Shown: positions 1-9,294, counted from the stretch's first letter. The stretch is DNA of 64,000 bases from Marinobacter lipolyticus SM19 (GCF_000397065.2 NZ_KE007317.1:438969-502968), one strand, 5' to 3'. Numbers and translations: made by a program. The notes: generated by a model not told the origin, from the sequence alone.

Positions 1-3000
1 AAAATGGTCTCGAACTTTTGCCGGTCACGGGGCAATCCGTCCGACAGAAAGTGCTCCATGGCAGTCGCCACCAGTAGATCATCCAGCAGCACCCTAGTCT
101 GCCCGACGGGGGCGAACATCAGGGCTGATGCCTTGAAATGAGGTAGTTTGCGCTCGAGATCATCCAGCGTGTTGCCAAACCGGTTGAGCATCAGCCTCGC
201 CACCGCCTTGCGGGTGGCGTCCTCTGCCGTTAACTGGTCCAGATATCGGGTCTGCTTTACGGCTTTACCGAGGTCTTCCAGCGCTGGATAGACCGTTACT
301 TGCATACCGCCTTTTTCGGTCAGCACCGATTCCGGAAGCGCCCCGAAATCCCAGTCGACATACTCCTGCTCCGGTCGGGAGTCATCAGGTGCCTGGGCAG
401 CGGAGGCCAGGGCCGCCTCGGCCTTGCCTTCAAGCTGGTCCTGCAGCGCCGAGGTTTCCCGCCCCTCAGCCATCACCTTTCCGCCGTCCCCCATCACGCG
501 GACGTTCATCCGCAGGTGTCGGGGCAGCTCGTCCTCCGGCCAGGCGTCGGGATCAATCCGTACCCCGGTCATTCGACGCAACTGCTCTCCGAGCTGAATC
601 GCCAGGGGTTGATTGGACGGTTGCATATTCTCCAGGGCAGCATCTACAAAATCCGGTACCGGCACAAAATTCCGGCGCAGTGCCTTGGGAAGTCCTTTGA
701 CCAGGGCGATGCACTTTTCCCGCAGCAGTCCCGGCACCAGCCATTCAAGCCTTCGTGCTGGAATCTGCCTCAGGGCCATCAGGGGTACCTGAAGAGTGAC
801 CCCGTCCCTTTCGCTCGTGGGCTCGAATTCGTAGCTCAGAGGATACTGTACGCCTTCCCACTCGAGATAATCCGGGTACAACGAGTCCGCCTGCTCATCC
901 ACCGGCCGCTGAAGAATGTCCTGCTCGGTCAGCTCCATGTTTTTCAGGCCTTCGGCGCTGAGACTCTTCCACCAGCTTTCGAAATGGCGACCACTGACAA
1001 TGTCTTCCGGCAAACGCTGGTCGTAGAACGCCACCAGCGCTTCATCATCCACCAACAGGTCACGACGTCGGGTCTTCTTTTCCAGATTCTCCACGGTGTC
1101 CAGCAACTCGCGATTGCGCTCAATGAATGGTGCGCGGGATCGATAGTCACCTTCCACCAGTGCGCGCCGGATAAACAGCTCCCGACATTCTTTCGGATCT
1201 ACCTTGCTGTATGGGATCCGCCGGCGCGGCACCACATCAAGGCCATACAGAGTGACTTTTTCATAGCCCATGACCTGAGCACGCTTTTGCTCCCAGTGAG
1301 GCTCAAAATAGTGGTGCTTCACCACATGCCCGGCCAGGGGCTCGATCCATTCCGGCTGAATTGCCGCCACCATACGCGCGAAGACCCGGCTGGTTTCGAC
1401 GATTTCCGCCGCCACGATCCATTTGGGCGCACTTTTTGACACCTTGGAACCAGGGAACAGGGTGACCTTACGGTTACGGGTGGCGAGGTACTCACGTTTC
1501 TCCACCTTGACCGCTACTTGCCCCAAAAGGCCTGCCAGTATGGCTTTGTGAAGGGACTCATAAGACGCAGGCTCGGTGTTGAAAGCCAGCTTCTGCTCGC
1601 GGCAAATCAGGGTAAGTTGCCGGTGAATGTCCCGCCATTCCCGCATGCGCAGCCAGGACAAAAAAGTCTTCTGGCACACCTTCTTGAGCTGGTTCTGGGA
1701 CATTTCCTGCCGCTGCTCTTCATAAAAGTTCCACAGGTTCAACAGGCTGGCAAAGTCTGATTCCTTATCGTTGAACGGCGCGTGAGCCTGGTCTGCTGCC
1801 TGCTGTTTTTCCTGCGGGCGTTCCCGGGGATCCTGAATACTCAGGCCCGCGATGATCACCAGGGTTTCCGCGAGACTGCCCTGCTCGGCCGCGGTAACCA
1901 GCATCCGCGCCAGCCGCGGATCCAGCGGTAAACGCGACATGGTGCGTCCCAGGGAGGTCACCCGTCGCTTGTCATCGACAGCACCCAGCTCTTCGAGCAG
2001 TTTGTAGCCGTCATTGATCAACCGCCGGTCCGGCGCCTCCAGAAACGGGAAATGGCGGATTTCCCCGAGTCCGGACGTTGCCATTTGCAGTATGACGGAG
2101 GCCAGGTTGGTGCGCAGGATTTCGGGATCGGTGTATTCCGGACGGTTGATGAAATCCGTCCCGTCATACAACCGGAAGCAGATACCCGGAGCTACACGGC
2201 CACAGCGCCCTGCCCGCTGGTTGGCGCTGGCCTGGGAAACGGGTTCAATGGGCAGGCGCTGAATCTTTGAGCGAACACTGTAGCGACTGATCCTAGCCAC
2301 CCCAGTGTCAATGACATAGCGGATACCGGGTACCGTCAGGGACGTTTCCGCCACGTTGGTGGACAACACAATGCGCCGCCCCCGATGGCCCTGGAAGACG
2401 CGATTCTGCTCCTGGTTGCTCAGACGGGAATACAGCGGCAGCACCTCGGTATGCCTGAGATCCACATGGCGGAGTACTTTGCTCAGGTTGCGAATTTCGC
2501 GCTCACCAGGCAGGAATACCAGAACATCTCCCGGTGGTTTTTTCTCCTGGCGTTCGTGCTGCTCGATTTCCTCAAGGGCACTGATCACTCCATCCGTCCA
2601 GCTCTGGTCGCGATCATCCTCATCACCCACCAGGGGGCGATAACGAACATCCACCGGATAAGTGCGGCCGCTGACCTCGATGACGGGCGCGTTGCCAAAG
2701 AAATGGCTGAAACGCTCAACCTCGATGGTAGCCGACGTAATGATGACCTTCAGGTCCGGCCGCTTGGGCAGCAACTGACGTAGATACCCCAGCAGAAAGT
2801 CGATGTTGAGGCTACGTTCATGGGCCTCGTCGATGATCAGGGTGTCGTAGCGATCAAGGAAACGGTCGTGCTGGACTTCCGCCAGCAGGATGCCATCGGT
2901 CATAACCTTGACGCGGGACTGCTCGGAGGTGTTATCGGTGAAACGAACCTGATACCCCACCTGCTGGCCAGTCTGCTCCCCCAATTCCTCGGCAATTCGT

Positions 3001-3473
3001 CCGGCCACACTGCGGGCCGCAATTCGCCGCGGCTGGGTATGACCAATCAGCCCACGAATGCCACGGCCGCCGTTCAGGCAGATCTTGGGGATCTGGGTGG
3101 TTTTACCGGAGCCTGTTTCGCCGGCAATGATCACGACCTGGTGTTTATCTATCGCTTCACGGATGTCATCTACCCGGTCTGATACCGGTAAATCCGGGGG
3201 GAACGTCGCGGGTTTGTGTAGCGCCTGGCGTTGTTGCACCCGAGCCAGACCACGATCAAGCCAGCCCGCCATTTTCTCCAGGTCTTTAGGCCCTGGCTTC
3301 CCTTTCTTCCGCGCCAACAGCTTGTGGATACGAGCGGCTTCCTGCTGGTTGCACGTATCCAACTGCTCCATGATGGCCTTGACGGCGGCCTTATTGTCCG
3401 GTTTGGAAGAGATGTCCGGAGTGGAAGCATTATCCGGTGCGGCAGATGATGTTTGCGACGGGGTCCGGGACAT
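1..3473 (-). CDS. hrpA: ATP-dependent RNA helicase HrpA, C-terminus cut by window edge
   Basis: DEAH-box RNA helicase of the HrpA family, which unwinds RNA and helps resolve stalled ribosomes in proteobacteria. Translating the minus strand from the ATG at 3473 gives an open frame to the window edge (about 1157 codons; the family is usually near 1300, so roughly the last 150 residues are missing). Seen directly: the Walker A motif GETGSGKTTQ near residue 118, the DEAH box in DEAHERS near residue 214, and SATIEVERF just downstream. The part nearest the edge reads MEHFLSDGLPRDRQKF, typical of the HrpA C-terminal domain. The gene is monocistronic in appearance, with a terminator-like hairpin between it and fadD upstream. 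Identification is firm; the start is the first ATG before the conserved region. Confidence 0.95.
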   Translation of the reverse strand, partial: MSRTPSQTSSAAPDNASTPDISSKPDNKAAVKAIMEQLDTCNQQEAARIHKLLARKKGKPGPKDLEKMAGWLDRGLARVQQRQALHKPATFPPDLPVSDRVDDIREAIDKHQVVIIAGETGSGKTTQIPKICLNGGRGIRGLIGHTQPRRIAARSVAGRIAEELGEQTGQQVGYQVRFTDNTSEQSRVKVMTDGILLAEVQHDRFLDRYDTLIIDEAHERSLNIDFLLGYLRQLLPKRPDLKVIITSATIEVERFSHFFGNAPVIEVSGRTYPVDVRYRPLVGDEDDRDQSWTDGVISALEEIEQHERQEKKPPGDVLVFLPGEREIRNLSKVLRHVDLRHTEVLPLYSRLSNQEQNRVFQGHRGRRIVLSTNVAETSLTVPGIRYVIDTGVARISRYSVRSKIQRLPIEPVSQASANQRAGRCGRVAPGICFRLYDGTDFINRPEYTDPEILRTNLASVILQMATSGLGEIRHFPFLEAPDRRLINDGYKLLEELGAVDDKRRVTSLGRTMSRLPLDPRLARMLVTAAEQGSLAETLVIIAGLSIQDPRERPQEKQQAADQAHAPFNDKESDFASLLNLWNFYEEQRQEMSQNQLKKVCQKTFLSWLRMREWRDIHRQLTLICREQKLAFNTEPASYESLHKAILAGLLGQVAVKVEKREYLATRNRKVTLFPGSKVSKSAPKWIVAAEIVETSRVFARMVAAIQPEWIEPLAGHVVKHHYFEPHWEQKRAQVMGYEKVTLYGLDVVPRRRIPYSKVDPKECRELFIRRALVEGDYRSRAPFIERNRELLDTVENLEKKTRRRDLLVDDEALVAFYDQRLPEDIVSGRHFESWWKSLSAEGLKNMELTEQDILQRPVDEQADSLYPDYLEWEGVQYPLSYEFEPTSERDGVTLQVPLMALRQIPARRLEWLVPGLLREKCIALVKGLPKALRRNFVPVPDFVDAALENMQPSNQPLAIQLGEQLRRMTGVRIDPDAWPEDELPRHLRMNVRVMGDGGKVMAEGRETSALQDQLEGKAEAALASAAQAPDDSRPEQEYVDWDFGALPESVLTEKGGMQVTVYPALEDLGKAVKQTRYLDQLTAEDATRKAVARLMLNRFGNTLDDLERKLPHFKASALMFAPVGQTRVLLDDLLVATAMEHFLSDGLPRDRQKFETI

Positions 3474-3551
3474 GAACAGGATTCACCAGTTTCGATGTAG
3501 ATCAAAGGAAATTGGCGCCAGTCTAACGGGAACTGACGGCCTGTTAAACGG

Positions 3552-3577
3552 AAAAACCCCGCCAAAGCGGGGTTTTT
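3552..3577 (-). terminator. Rho-independent terminator after fadD
   Basis: The sequence AAAAACCCCGC-CAAA-GCGGGGTTTTT is a perfect GC-rich hairpin with A and T runs on both sides, so it could work in either direction. It lies 55 bp past the fadD stop and 79 bp before the hrpA start, both minus strand. Its probable job is to end the fadD transcript. Confidence 0.85.
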
Positions 3578-3631
3578 GAACCGTAGAGCCCGGGAACTCA
3601 GGCTCTTAACGGATTTTACTCACAATCTTGA

Positions 3632-5305
3632 TCAAGCGTTCGCTTCGTCACGCAGTTCGCGACGCAGGATCTTGCCCACATTTGTCTTGGGCAGTTCTTC
3701 CCGGAATTCGAAGTTCTTCGGTACCTTATAGGCGGTCAGGCGCTCACGACAGAACTCTTTCAATTCGTTTTCGGAAACACCTTCGGCTGTCGCTACCAGG
3801 TATACCTTGACGGCTTCGCCGCTCTTGGCGTCCGGAATACCGACAGCGGCGCACTCAACCACCTTGGGATGACTGCTTACCACATCCTCGATCTCGTTCG
3901 GGAAAACGTTGAAGCCGGACACAATGATCATATCCTTTTTACGGTCCACGATGCGGATATAACCGTCTTCCTGAATCAGGGCCACGTCACCGGTCTTGAG
4001 GTAGCCGTCCTCGGTGAAGGACTTCTGGGTATCTTCCGGGCGCTGCCAGTACCCACGCATAACCTGCGGGCCCTTGACGCAAAGTTCACCGGGCTCGCCC
4101 AGCGCGGTTTCGTTTCCTTCCTCGTCGACGGTTTTGATCATCGTTGATGGAATCGGAAGACCAATGGTACCCAGCTGGATAGCGCTGTGAGGATTGAACG
4201 TCACGACCGGTGATGTCTCGGTCATGCCATAGCCCTCACTGATTTCACAGCCCGTGACACGCTGCCACATCTTGGCTGTGTCGCTGGTCAGCGCCATACC
4301 ACCGGAAGACGTCAGTTTCAGACCGCTGAAATCCAGGGCTTTGAACTCCTCATTGTTGCACAGAGCCACAAACAGGGTGTTCAGTCCCAGGAAGGCGGTA
4401 AACTTGTGGTTCTTCAATTCTTTCACGAAGCCCGGAATGTCGCGGGGATTCGGGATCAGCACGTTGTGTGCACCCGCTTCCAGCATGATTCCGCAGTTCA
4501 AAGTAAAGGAATAGATGTGATAGAGGGGCAGCGGTGCAATGACCACTTCCTGGCCTTCCACCACGATGTCTTCCATCATCGGGCGGGTCTGCAGCAGGTT
4601 GGCCACCAGGTTGCCGTGAGTCAGCATGGCACCCTTGGCTACGCCCGTGGTGCCGCCAGTGTACTGCAACACCGCAATGTCATCCTGCTTGCATTCAACC
4701 GGGGTGAACTTTTCCCTGGCACCGGCACTCAGGACCGCTGGCAGCTTGTGGGCCTGGGGCAAATTGAACGGCGGTACCATCTTCTTGACGTGCTTGATTA
4801 CCGCATTCATCAGCGTCCGCTTGATCGGCGAGTGCATGTCGGCAATTTCAGTCACAATGACATGTTCAATACCGGTCTGCGGCAACACTTTCTCGGCGTT
4901 TTCCGCCATGTTGGCAAGAACCACCAAAGCCTTGGCCCCGGAATCGTTGAACTGGTGTTCCATTTCCCGAGTGGTATACAGCGGGTTAGTGTTCACCACG
5001 ATCAGTCCGGCACGCATGGCACCAAATACCACCACCGGGTATTGACTGACGTTGGGCATCTGCACAGCGATGCGGTCGCCCGGCTTGAGATCGGTCTTGT
5101 TCTGCAACCAGGCTGCAAAGTTACGGCTCTGGGTGTCGAGATCACGATAGGTCAGAGTGGCGCCAACAGCACTGAATGCGGGCCGATCCGCGTATTTCTT
5201 CACGGCCTGCTCAAATACATCAACCATGCTTTTGTATTTGTTCAGATCAACCTCGCGGGGTACACCAGCGGGGTATTTGTCCTGATAGAACTGCTCGAAA
5301 TCCAT
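3632..5305 (-). CDS. fadD: Long-chain fatty acid--CoA ligase
   Basis: AMP-forming acyl-CoA synthetase that activates long-chain fatty acids for beta-oxidation or lipid synthesis at the inner membrane. Visible motifs are the P-loop YTGGTTGVAKGAMLTH, the A5-type motif EGYGMTETSP, the hinge region TGDVA followed by VDRKKDMIIVSGFNVFP, and the catalytic lysine in NVGKILRREL near the C-terminus. The product is about 557 residues, normal for FadD. The ATG at 5305 is preferred over one two codons upstream, because AGGAG abuts the upstream ATG but stands 6 nt from this one. Divergent from the MaoC-like gene, which fits shared fatty-acid metabolism. No paralog is visible in the window, so fadD1 versus fadD2 cannot be assigned. 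Confidence 0.93.
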   Translation of the reverse strand: MDFEQFYQDKYPAGVPREVDLNKYKSMVDVFEQAVKKYADRPAFSAVGATLTYRDLDTQSRNFAAWLQNKTDLKPGDRIAVQMPNVSQYPVVVFGAMRAGLIVVNTNPLYTTREMEHQFNDSGAKALVVLANMAENAEKVLPQTGIEHVIVTEIADMHSPIKRTLMNAVIKHVKKMVPPFNLPQAHKLPAVLSAGAREKFTPVECKQDDIAVLQYTGGTTGVAKGAMLTHGNLVANLLQTRPMMEDIVVEGQEVVIAPLPLYHIYSFTLNCGIMLEAGAHNVLIPNPRDIPGFVKELKNHKFTAFLGLNTLFVALCNNEEFKALDFSGLKLTSSGGMALTSDTAKMWQRVTGCEISEGYGMTETSPVVTFNPHSAIQLGTIGLPIPSTMIKTVDEEGNETALGEPGELCVKGPQVMRGYWQRPEDTQKSFTEDGYLKTGDVALIQEDGYIRIVDRKKDMIIVSGFNVFPNEIEDVVSSHPKVVECAAVGIPDAKSGEAVKVYLVATAEGVSENELKEFCRERLTAYKVPKNFEFREELPKTNVGKILRRELRDEANA

Positions 5306-5492
5306 CACCATCTCCTGTTTGGCGCTTGTGTTTATAATGATTTACCAGTGTCAATGTGATCAAAAAATCAACCCGACAAAAGTATCAGCCGAAAAATAAG
5401 GGTGAGAGAATAGCAGTTTTGTGAACGATGAGGTAGTTTTCAGAGCACACGTGTTCTTCCCTCTTTGAATCAACAAATCCGTGGAGCAAACC
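5306..5492. other. Divergent intergenic region between fadD and MaoC-like gene
   Basis: AT-rich spacer that must hold promoters for both divergent genes. A TTGACA-like hexamer and TATAAA/TATAAT-like hexamers are present on the fadD side, but their spacing is not canonical, so no promoter is called. No hairpin or coding potential was recognised. Confidence 0.4.
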
Positions 5493-5978
5493 ATGAGTGA
5501 AACGCCGGATACTCTTGAAAATTTCACCTACGACGAACTCAAGGAAGGTGACTCCGCCACCTTCAGCCGCACACTGACCGAGGACGAGTTGGTCCTGTTC
5601 GCGGCGGTATCCGGTGACGTGAACCCGGTACACCTGGACTCCGAGTTTGCTGCCAGCTCGATGTTCAAGGAACGCATTGCACACGGCATGTGGAGCGGCT
5701 CCCTTATTTCCGCAGCACTCGCAACCGTGATGCCCGGGCCGGGAACGATCTATCTGGAACAAAGCTTGTCCTTCAAACGACCGGTCAAGCTGGACGATAC
5801 CCTGACGGTTAAACTGACCGTGGTGAAAAAAGAGCCTAAAAACCGGGTCGTGTTCGATTGCGACGTTCGCAACCAGAGGGATGAAAAGGTGGTCAGTGGA
5901 GAGGCAAAGGTGATCGCCCCAACCCAGAAACTGTCACTTGAGAAACCCCGCATGCCGAAAATAACCATCGAGCACTGA
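5493..5978 (+). CDS. MaoC-like (R)-specific enoyl-CoA hydratase
   Basis: Hot-dog-fold hydratase of the MaoC/PhaJ family, expected to hydrate trans-2-enoyl-CoA to (R)-3-hydroxyacyl-CoA. The hydratase signature is visible as SGDVNPVHLDSEFA followed by RIAHGM, carrying the Asp and His expected at the active site. Length is 161 residues, typical for single-domain members. The ATG at 5493 is chosen over an in-frame GTG at 5481 because GGAG lies 6 nt before it. Its stop codon directly abuts the stop of the convergent AgmX/TonB-like gene (TGATCA junction), so there is no room for a separate terminator. Substrate chain length cannot be told from sequence. Confidence 0.85.
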   Translation: MSETPDTLENFTYDELKEGDSATFSRTLTEDELVLFAAVSGDVNPVHLDSEFAASSMFKERIAHGMWSGSLISAALATVMPGPGTIYLEQSLSFKRPVKLDDTLTVKLTVVKKEPKNRVVFDCDVRNQRDEKVVSGEAKVIAPTQKLSLEKPRMPKITIEH

Positions 5979-6923
5979 TCACCCCGGCAGGAAATCGATT
6001 GGAAACTTCACCTTTCGGGCCTCCACCTCGTCGGCCCCGAAATTAAACAGCTGAACCCGCGTGGCTATTCGACGCTCCAGTTCCGGGTTATCCAGCTCGG
6101 AACTGACCACTTCGCAACGGGAAACCGAGCCGTCCGGCTCAATCACCAGCTCCAGCAACACTTTGCCCTCAAGGGTGGGATCCTGCCTCAGTTCCCGACG
6201 GTACAGGGAATAAAGCGCGGTTTTCTGGGTGTCAAACACCTTTCGGATGTTGCTCATCCCTCGTTGTGCCGGCCCAGCATCGGGTTTGGCGACCGCCTCC
6301 GGTACAGGCTCAGGGGCTACCGTCACCTCGCGTACCTTGTGGTCTGCAACGTTCACGTGTTTTTTCGGGCCACGCTCGCTCGTAACCCCGCCACTGCCGC
6401 GCAGGACCTCAGCCGATTCCTCAATCCCTCGCGTACGATCCGGGATAGTGTCAGAAATATTGGCAACCAGCTGTTGGCCAGGTTCCGACTCGGATGACCG
6501 GAGCGTCGCCAACTGGGCTTTCATGGCCAGCAACCCGGAACGCGATGCCTTTTCCCTGGCTTGGTCCACGGTTTGCTGGGTGGGTTCCGGCATTGGATCT
6601 GACGCCGATCGCTGGCGTACCGGTGTCTGCTTTTCCGGGATTGGGACGTCAGCCATTGTGTCCTGTTCAATTTCAGGTTTTGGCTTCGGATCCGGGGCAA
6701 CGACGGGCTTCGGGGGCTTCCGTTGCTCAATCAGTTTTGCCAGCCGCGGGGGCTCATCTTCATTCTCACTGCGCTCTGGCTCCGGCAACTCCAGACCAGG
6801 AATCCATATCGCCGGCGGGAGAAACAGTGCAACGGTGAATAGCAGAATCAAACCGAAGCGACCGTTTTCCCCCTTTGCAGACGACCACGGCAACCCCGTC
6901 CGGTAGCCTGAAGGTTCAGCCAT
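5979..6923 (-). CDS. TonB/AgmX-PglI C-terminal domain protein
   Basis: Probable periplasm-spanning energy transducer of 314 residues. It has a cytoplasmic N-terminus, one membrane segment near residues 24-42, a long Pro/Glu/Lys-rich and charged linker (about 45-200), and a C-terminal TonB-like domain. That domain contains EGKVLLELVIEPDGSVSRCE and a paired-Cys-free strand ending in FPIDFLPG, like the AgmX/PglI (GltG/GltJ) C-terminal domain. It is the last gene of the ExbB-ExbD-ExbD operon and overlaps the upstream ExbD gene by 8 bp. GGGGAGG stands 6 nt before the ATG. The context suggests it carries proton-motive force from the channel to envelope partners. It is unlikely to be a classic siderophore TonB, as no receptor gene is nearby. 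Confidence 0.8.
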   Translation of the reverse strand: MAEPSGYRTGLPWSSAKGENGRFGLILLFTVALFLPPAIWIPGLELPEPERSENEDEPPRLAKLIEQRKPPKPVVAPDPKPKPEIEQDTMADVPIPEKQTPVRQRSASDPMPEPTQQTVDQAREKASRSGLLAMKAQLATLRSSESEPGQQLVANISDTIPDRTRGIEESAEVLRGSGGVTSERGPKKHVNVADHKVREVTVAPEPVPEAVAKPDAGPAQRGMSNIRKVFDTQKTALYSLYRRELRQDPTLEGKVLLELVIEPDGSVSRCEVVSSELDNPELERRIATRVQLFNFGADEVEARKVKFPIDFLPG

Positions 6924-7410
6924 TACGAACCTCCCCTAAGGATTCAACTGCAAGCCTTACCCGACGGTACTGCTGGTCAACGCACGTCTGCATGATTTTA
7001 CGCAGTAGCCGATAACTGACGTCGCGGCTGGCCATGATGGTGACTTCAAAGCCCTCCTCCGGAACAGCGCCCCGACGCTCGCTGCGCCAGGCCAACGCAT
7101 CAGCCAGCCCCGGCACCATGGCGTCTTCCTCAGCAATACTGTCCAGGCGGGCAACCTCCCGACCCTGTACCAGTACGGACTGACCGCTGATCTGGACCGT
7201 GAGGGTTTCTTCCGCTTCCTGCTTTGCAGAAGAAAACGGCAGTGGCACGTCCGCAGTGTTCTGCATCACCTTTACATCAGAGGAATTAACCATCAGGAAA
7301 AACACCAGGATGGTAAAGATATCCATCAACGACACCAGGTTCAGCCCTCCGGCGCGATGCATACGCCGGTAATGCCGCTGCATGCGGCTAGCACGACGGG
7401 AGGTTTTCAT
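6916..7410 (-). CDS. ExbD/TolR-family protein (keeps pore aspartate)
   Basis: Biopolymer-transport ExbD/TolR family, 164 residues: one N-terminal membrane helix and a periplasmic domain. The membrane segment reads LNLVSLMDIFTILVFFLM. Aligned with TolR, its Asp falls at the position of the essential proton-carrying aspartate. It is the second of two consecutive ExbD genes. Its ATG overlaps the previous stop as ATGA, and GGAGGG stands just upstream. The pairing of one ExbB-like protein with two different ExbD-like proteins matches AglR-AglQ-AglS of the Myxococcus gliding motor more than a TolQR-TolAB set (no tolA, tolB or pal here). Confidence 0.85.
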   Translation of the reverse strand: MKTSRRASRMQRHYRRMHRAGGLNLVSLMDIFTILVFFLMVNSSDVKVMQNTADVPLPFSSAKQEAEETLTVQISGQSVLVQGREVARLDSIAEEDAMVPGLADALAWRSERRGAVPEEGFEVTIMASRDVSYRLLRKIMQTCVDQQYRRVRLAVESLGEVRNG

Positions 7411-7895
7411 GTGCCCTCCATCGCGTCCGCCAGGGCTACATCGGGAAACAGTTCCGCTTCTATCTTGCTGGCGGCAACAACCGCCGGATAGGAGCGCACG
7501 GTATCCATCGCGGTTACCAGGGTCTGGTAGTCAATCTCCGGCCCGACTTCGAGTACCACATCCGTCTTGTCCGGCACTCGGGCCTTGATACTTTTAAGGG
7601 TTTCAAGCAAGCCGGCAAAGTCCTGTTCGCCTTCCCGCAACGGTAAGGTGCGAATAACGCCACGCTCACTATCGGAGACTTCGATGCCGCCCGGGATAAT
7701 GGTGACCACCAGCCGCAACTGTTCGGCGGACGGCGCTTCACCGGATTCCATACCCGGGAATTGCAACTCAATGGTCCGGATCTGACTGAACACCATGCCC
7801 AGCAACAAGACCGGGACCAGTACAATCATCAGGTTGAGAAAGGCGGTGATGTCCAGTTCCGGACTACTCGCGGCCCGGCGATGTCTGCGTCTCAT
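7407..7895 (-). CDS. ExbD/TolR-family protein with Asn at the pore position
   Basis: ExbD/TolR-like protein of 162 residues with one N-terminal membrane helix, LDITAFLNLMIVLVPVLL, and a periplasmic domain. Aligned with E. coli TolR, the residue matching the essential membrane Asp is Asn (F-L-N-L). The downstream paralog keeps Asp. This may therefore be a structural rather than proton-conducting partner. It follows the TolQ/ExbB-like gene by 15 bp and overlaps the next ExbD gene by 4 bp. The Shine-Dalgarno sequence is weak, so translation may depend on coupling. Confidence 0.85.
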   Translation of the reverse strand: MRRRHRRAASSPELDITAFLNLMIVLVPVLLLGMVFSQIRTIELQFPGMESGEAPSAEQLRLVVTIIPGGIEVSDSERGVIRTLPLREGEQDFAGLLETLKSIKARVPDKTDVVLEVGPEIDYQTLVTAMDTVRSYPAVVAASKIEAELFPDVALADAMEGT

Positions 7896-7910
7896 ACTGC
7901 GAACCCCGGT

Positions 7911-8558
7911 TCAGGCAGCGGATTGACCGGCGCCCTGATCTGAAATGATGTTGAGCAACTTCACGCCCGCCATCTCGAAACTGTCGACGATTTCGTTGGT
8001 CCGGGTCTGCAACAGCGCATGAAACATGAGCATGGGGATGGCCGACATCAGGCCGAAGGCGGTGGTATTCATGGCCACGGAGATGCTTTCAGACAACAGG
8101 GTCGCCTTCTGGGCCGGATCAGCAGCGGCAACGGCGGTGAAAGCGGAGATCAAACCAATGATGGTTCCGAGCAGGCCCATCAGGGTTGCGATATTTGCCA
8201 GCGTCGCCAGGTATTGGGTACGTTTCTCCAGTCTAGGCAGCACCTCCATCAGACCTTCTTCCATGGCGTACTCGATCTCTTCCCGCCGATGATTGTTAAG
8301 CAACCGCCCTATTCCGGCCCCCATGATGGACGCGATGGCGCTGTCTGAACTGTTAGCGGCTTTCATGGCTCGTTGATAATCCCGTTTCTGCAGCAACGGC
8401 AATATCCCTCGCTCAAACGCCAGCCGATTACGACGGCGCACAGCCCCCAGATAGACAAATCGTTCCAGGGTAATGGCCAGGCCTATAACCAGTACCACGG
8501 CGATGGGATACATGAACGGACCACCTTCCTGAAAAAAGCGAATGACGGTTTCCAGCAT
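7911..8558 (-). CDS. MotA/TolQ/ExbB proton channel family protein
   Basis: Inner-membrane channel protein of 215 residues with three membrane segments: residues about 13-34, a central pair of helices including MGLLGTIIGLISAF, and SVAMNTTAFGLMSAIPMLMF near the C-terminus. The long cytoplasmic loop between segments 1 and 2 is as in TolQ/ExbB. It would form the proton channel with the two ExbD-like proteins encoded next. AGGAG lies 7 nt before the ATG. TolQ itself is unlikely because no tol-pal genes follow; the AglR-like type is favoured by the large TPR genes upstream. Confidence 0.88.
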   Translation of the reverse strand: MLETVIRFFQEGGPFMYPIAVVLVIGLAITLERFVYLGAVRRRNRLAFERGILPLLQKRDYQRAMKAANSSDSAIASIMGAGIGRLLNNHRREEIEYAMEEGLMEVLPRLEKRTQYLATLANIATLMGLLGTIIGLISAFTAVAAADPAQKATLLSESISVAMNTTAFGLMSAIPMLMFHALLQTRTNEIVDSFEMAGVKLLNIISDQGAGQSAA

Positions 8559-8574
8559 AATCAGACTCCTGCAG

Positions 8575-8910
8575 TTACTGCACAGACAGGTAAGAATCCG
8601 GTGACGGATTCAGGGTTTCACGAAATATCCGGTGGCGCTCAAGGGCCATCGGATCCTGGGGTTCAAGCAAATCGGGGGCACTGTCATCCAGCCTTGCCCG
8701 GGGCCGACGCGGCAAGGTCGGCGGCTGCCACGGGAGGATGTACAGCACACCGGGATCATCATCGGCCGAATGGGCGGTAATGCCTTCCACTCTCAGTTCG
8801 ACAGGCGGAGAGTCGCCAGAGCGGTTCGCGGCGGCGTCGCCTGCTACGGCTTGTCCGCCGGCCATGATTGTCAGTCCTGCCAGCGCAACAAGACAGATAC
8901 GATTAAGCAT
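8575..8910 (-). CDS. Small exported protein of the channel operon
   Basis: Unrecognised 111-residue protein with a clear signal peptide (hydrophobic CLVALAGLTIMAGG, cleavage likely after AVAG). The mature part is short, proline-rich and charged, without Cys and with no domain I can name. The start codon follows directly on the stop of the TPR lipoprotein gene (TAAATG), so it is probably translated by coupling. It sits between that gene and the ExbB-like gene, suggesting a periplasmic accessory part of the same envelope machine. It could correspond to one of the small Glt proteins, but no alignment was possible. Confidence 0.65.
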   Translation of the reverse strand: MLNRICLVALAGLTIMAGGQAVAGDAAANRSGDSPPVELRVEGITAHSADDDPGVLYILPWQPPTLPRRPRARLDDSAPDLLEPQDPMALERHRIFRETLNPSPDSYLSVQ

Positions 8911-9294
8911 TTACTGCAGCCTCCGTTCCAGGTCCGCTATCCATCCGGCCACCCGTTTATCCTCGCTGCTGGACAGCTCGCGATATTGGCGGTAGTGAAC
9001 CAGCGCGGCTTCGAGGTCCAACAGGTAGAGTTCAGAAATGACGGCGAGGTTGTAATGCAACTCGGGTGTGTCCGGGGCTGATTCAATAACGGAACGCAGT
9101 AACGTTGCGGCTTCGCGAAATCTGCTCTGCTCCTTAAGTGACAGCGCCTGGTTGTTGATCTGCACCACATCCTCCCTGGTGACAGGCTCCACCCTGCCTT
9201 CCCCACGGCTCTGGTCGGGGGCCGGTCGGCCAGCACAACCGCCCAGGACACCGAGCACAACCAGCATTACCAACACCCGGTACTCAGGCATCAT
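8911..9294 (-). CDS. TPR lipoprotein
   Basis: Short lipoprotein of about 127 residues. It has a hydrophobic leader ending in the lipobox LGGC, then a linker, then about two tetratricopeptide-like helical pairs (for example SRFREAATLLRSVIESAPD and a repeat starting PELHYNLAVISELYLLD). The ATG at 9294 is preferred over 9309, because GAGGAG overlaps the first ATG but stands 7 nt before this one. It overlaps the end of the 924-residue TPR gene by 11 bp. The role inferred from context is an outer- or inner-membrane-anchored scaffold in the Agl-Glt-like complex, comparable to GltE. Confidence 0.75.
   Translation of the reverse strand: MMPEYRVLVMLVVLGVLGGCAGRPAPDQSRGEGRVEPVTREDVVQINNQALSLKEQSRFREAATLLRSVIESAPDTPELHYNLAVISELYLLDLEAALVHYRQYRELSSSEDKRVAGWIADLERRLQ

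Noticed and set aside
300..1439. Long plus-strand ORF of 379 codons
   Set aside because: It is antisense to hrpA, whose frame is open across it with clear HrpA sequence.
4406..5359. Plus-strand ORF of 317 codons opposite fadD
   Set aside because: The minus-strand fadD frame carries all family motifs; this ORF has none.
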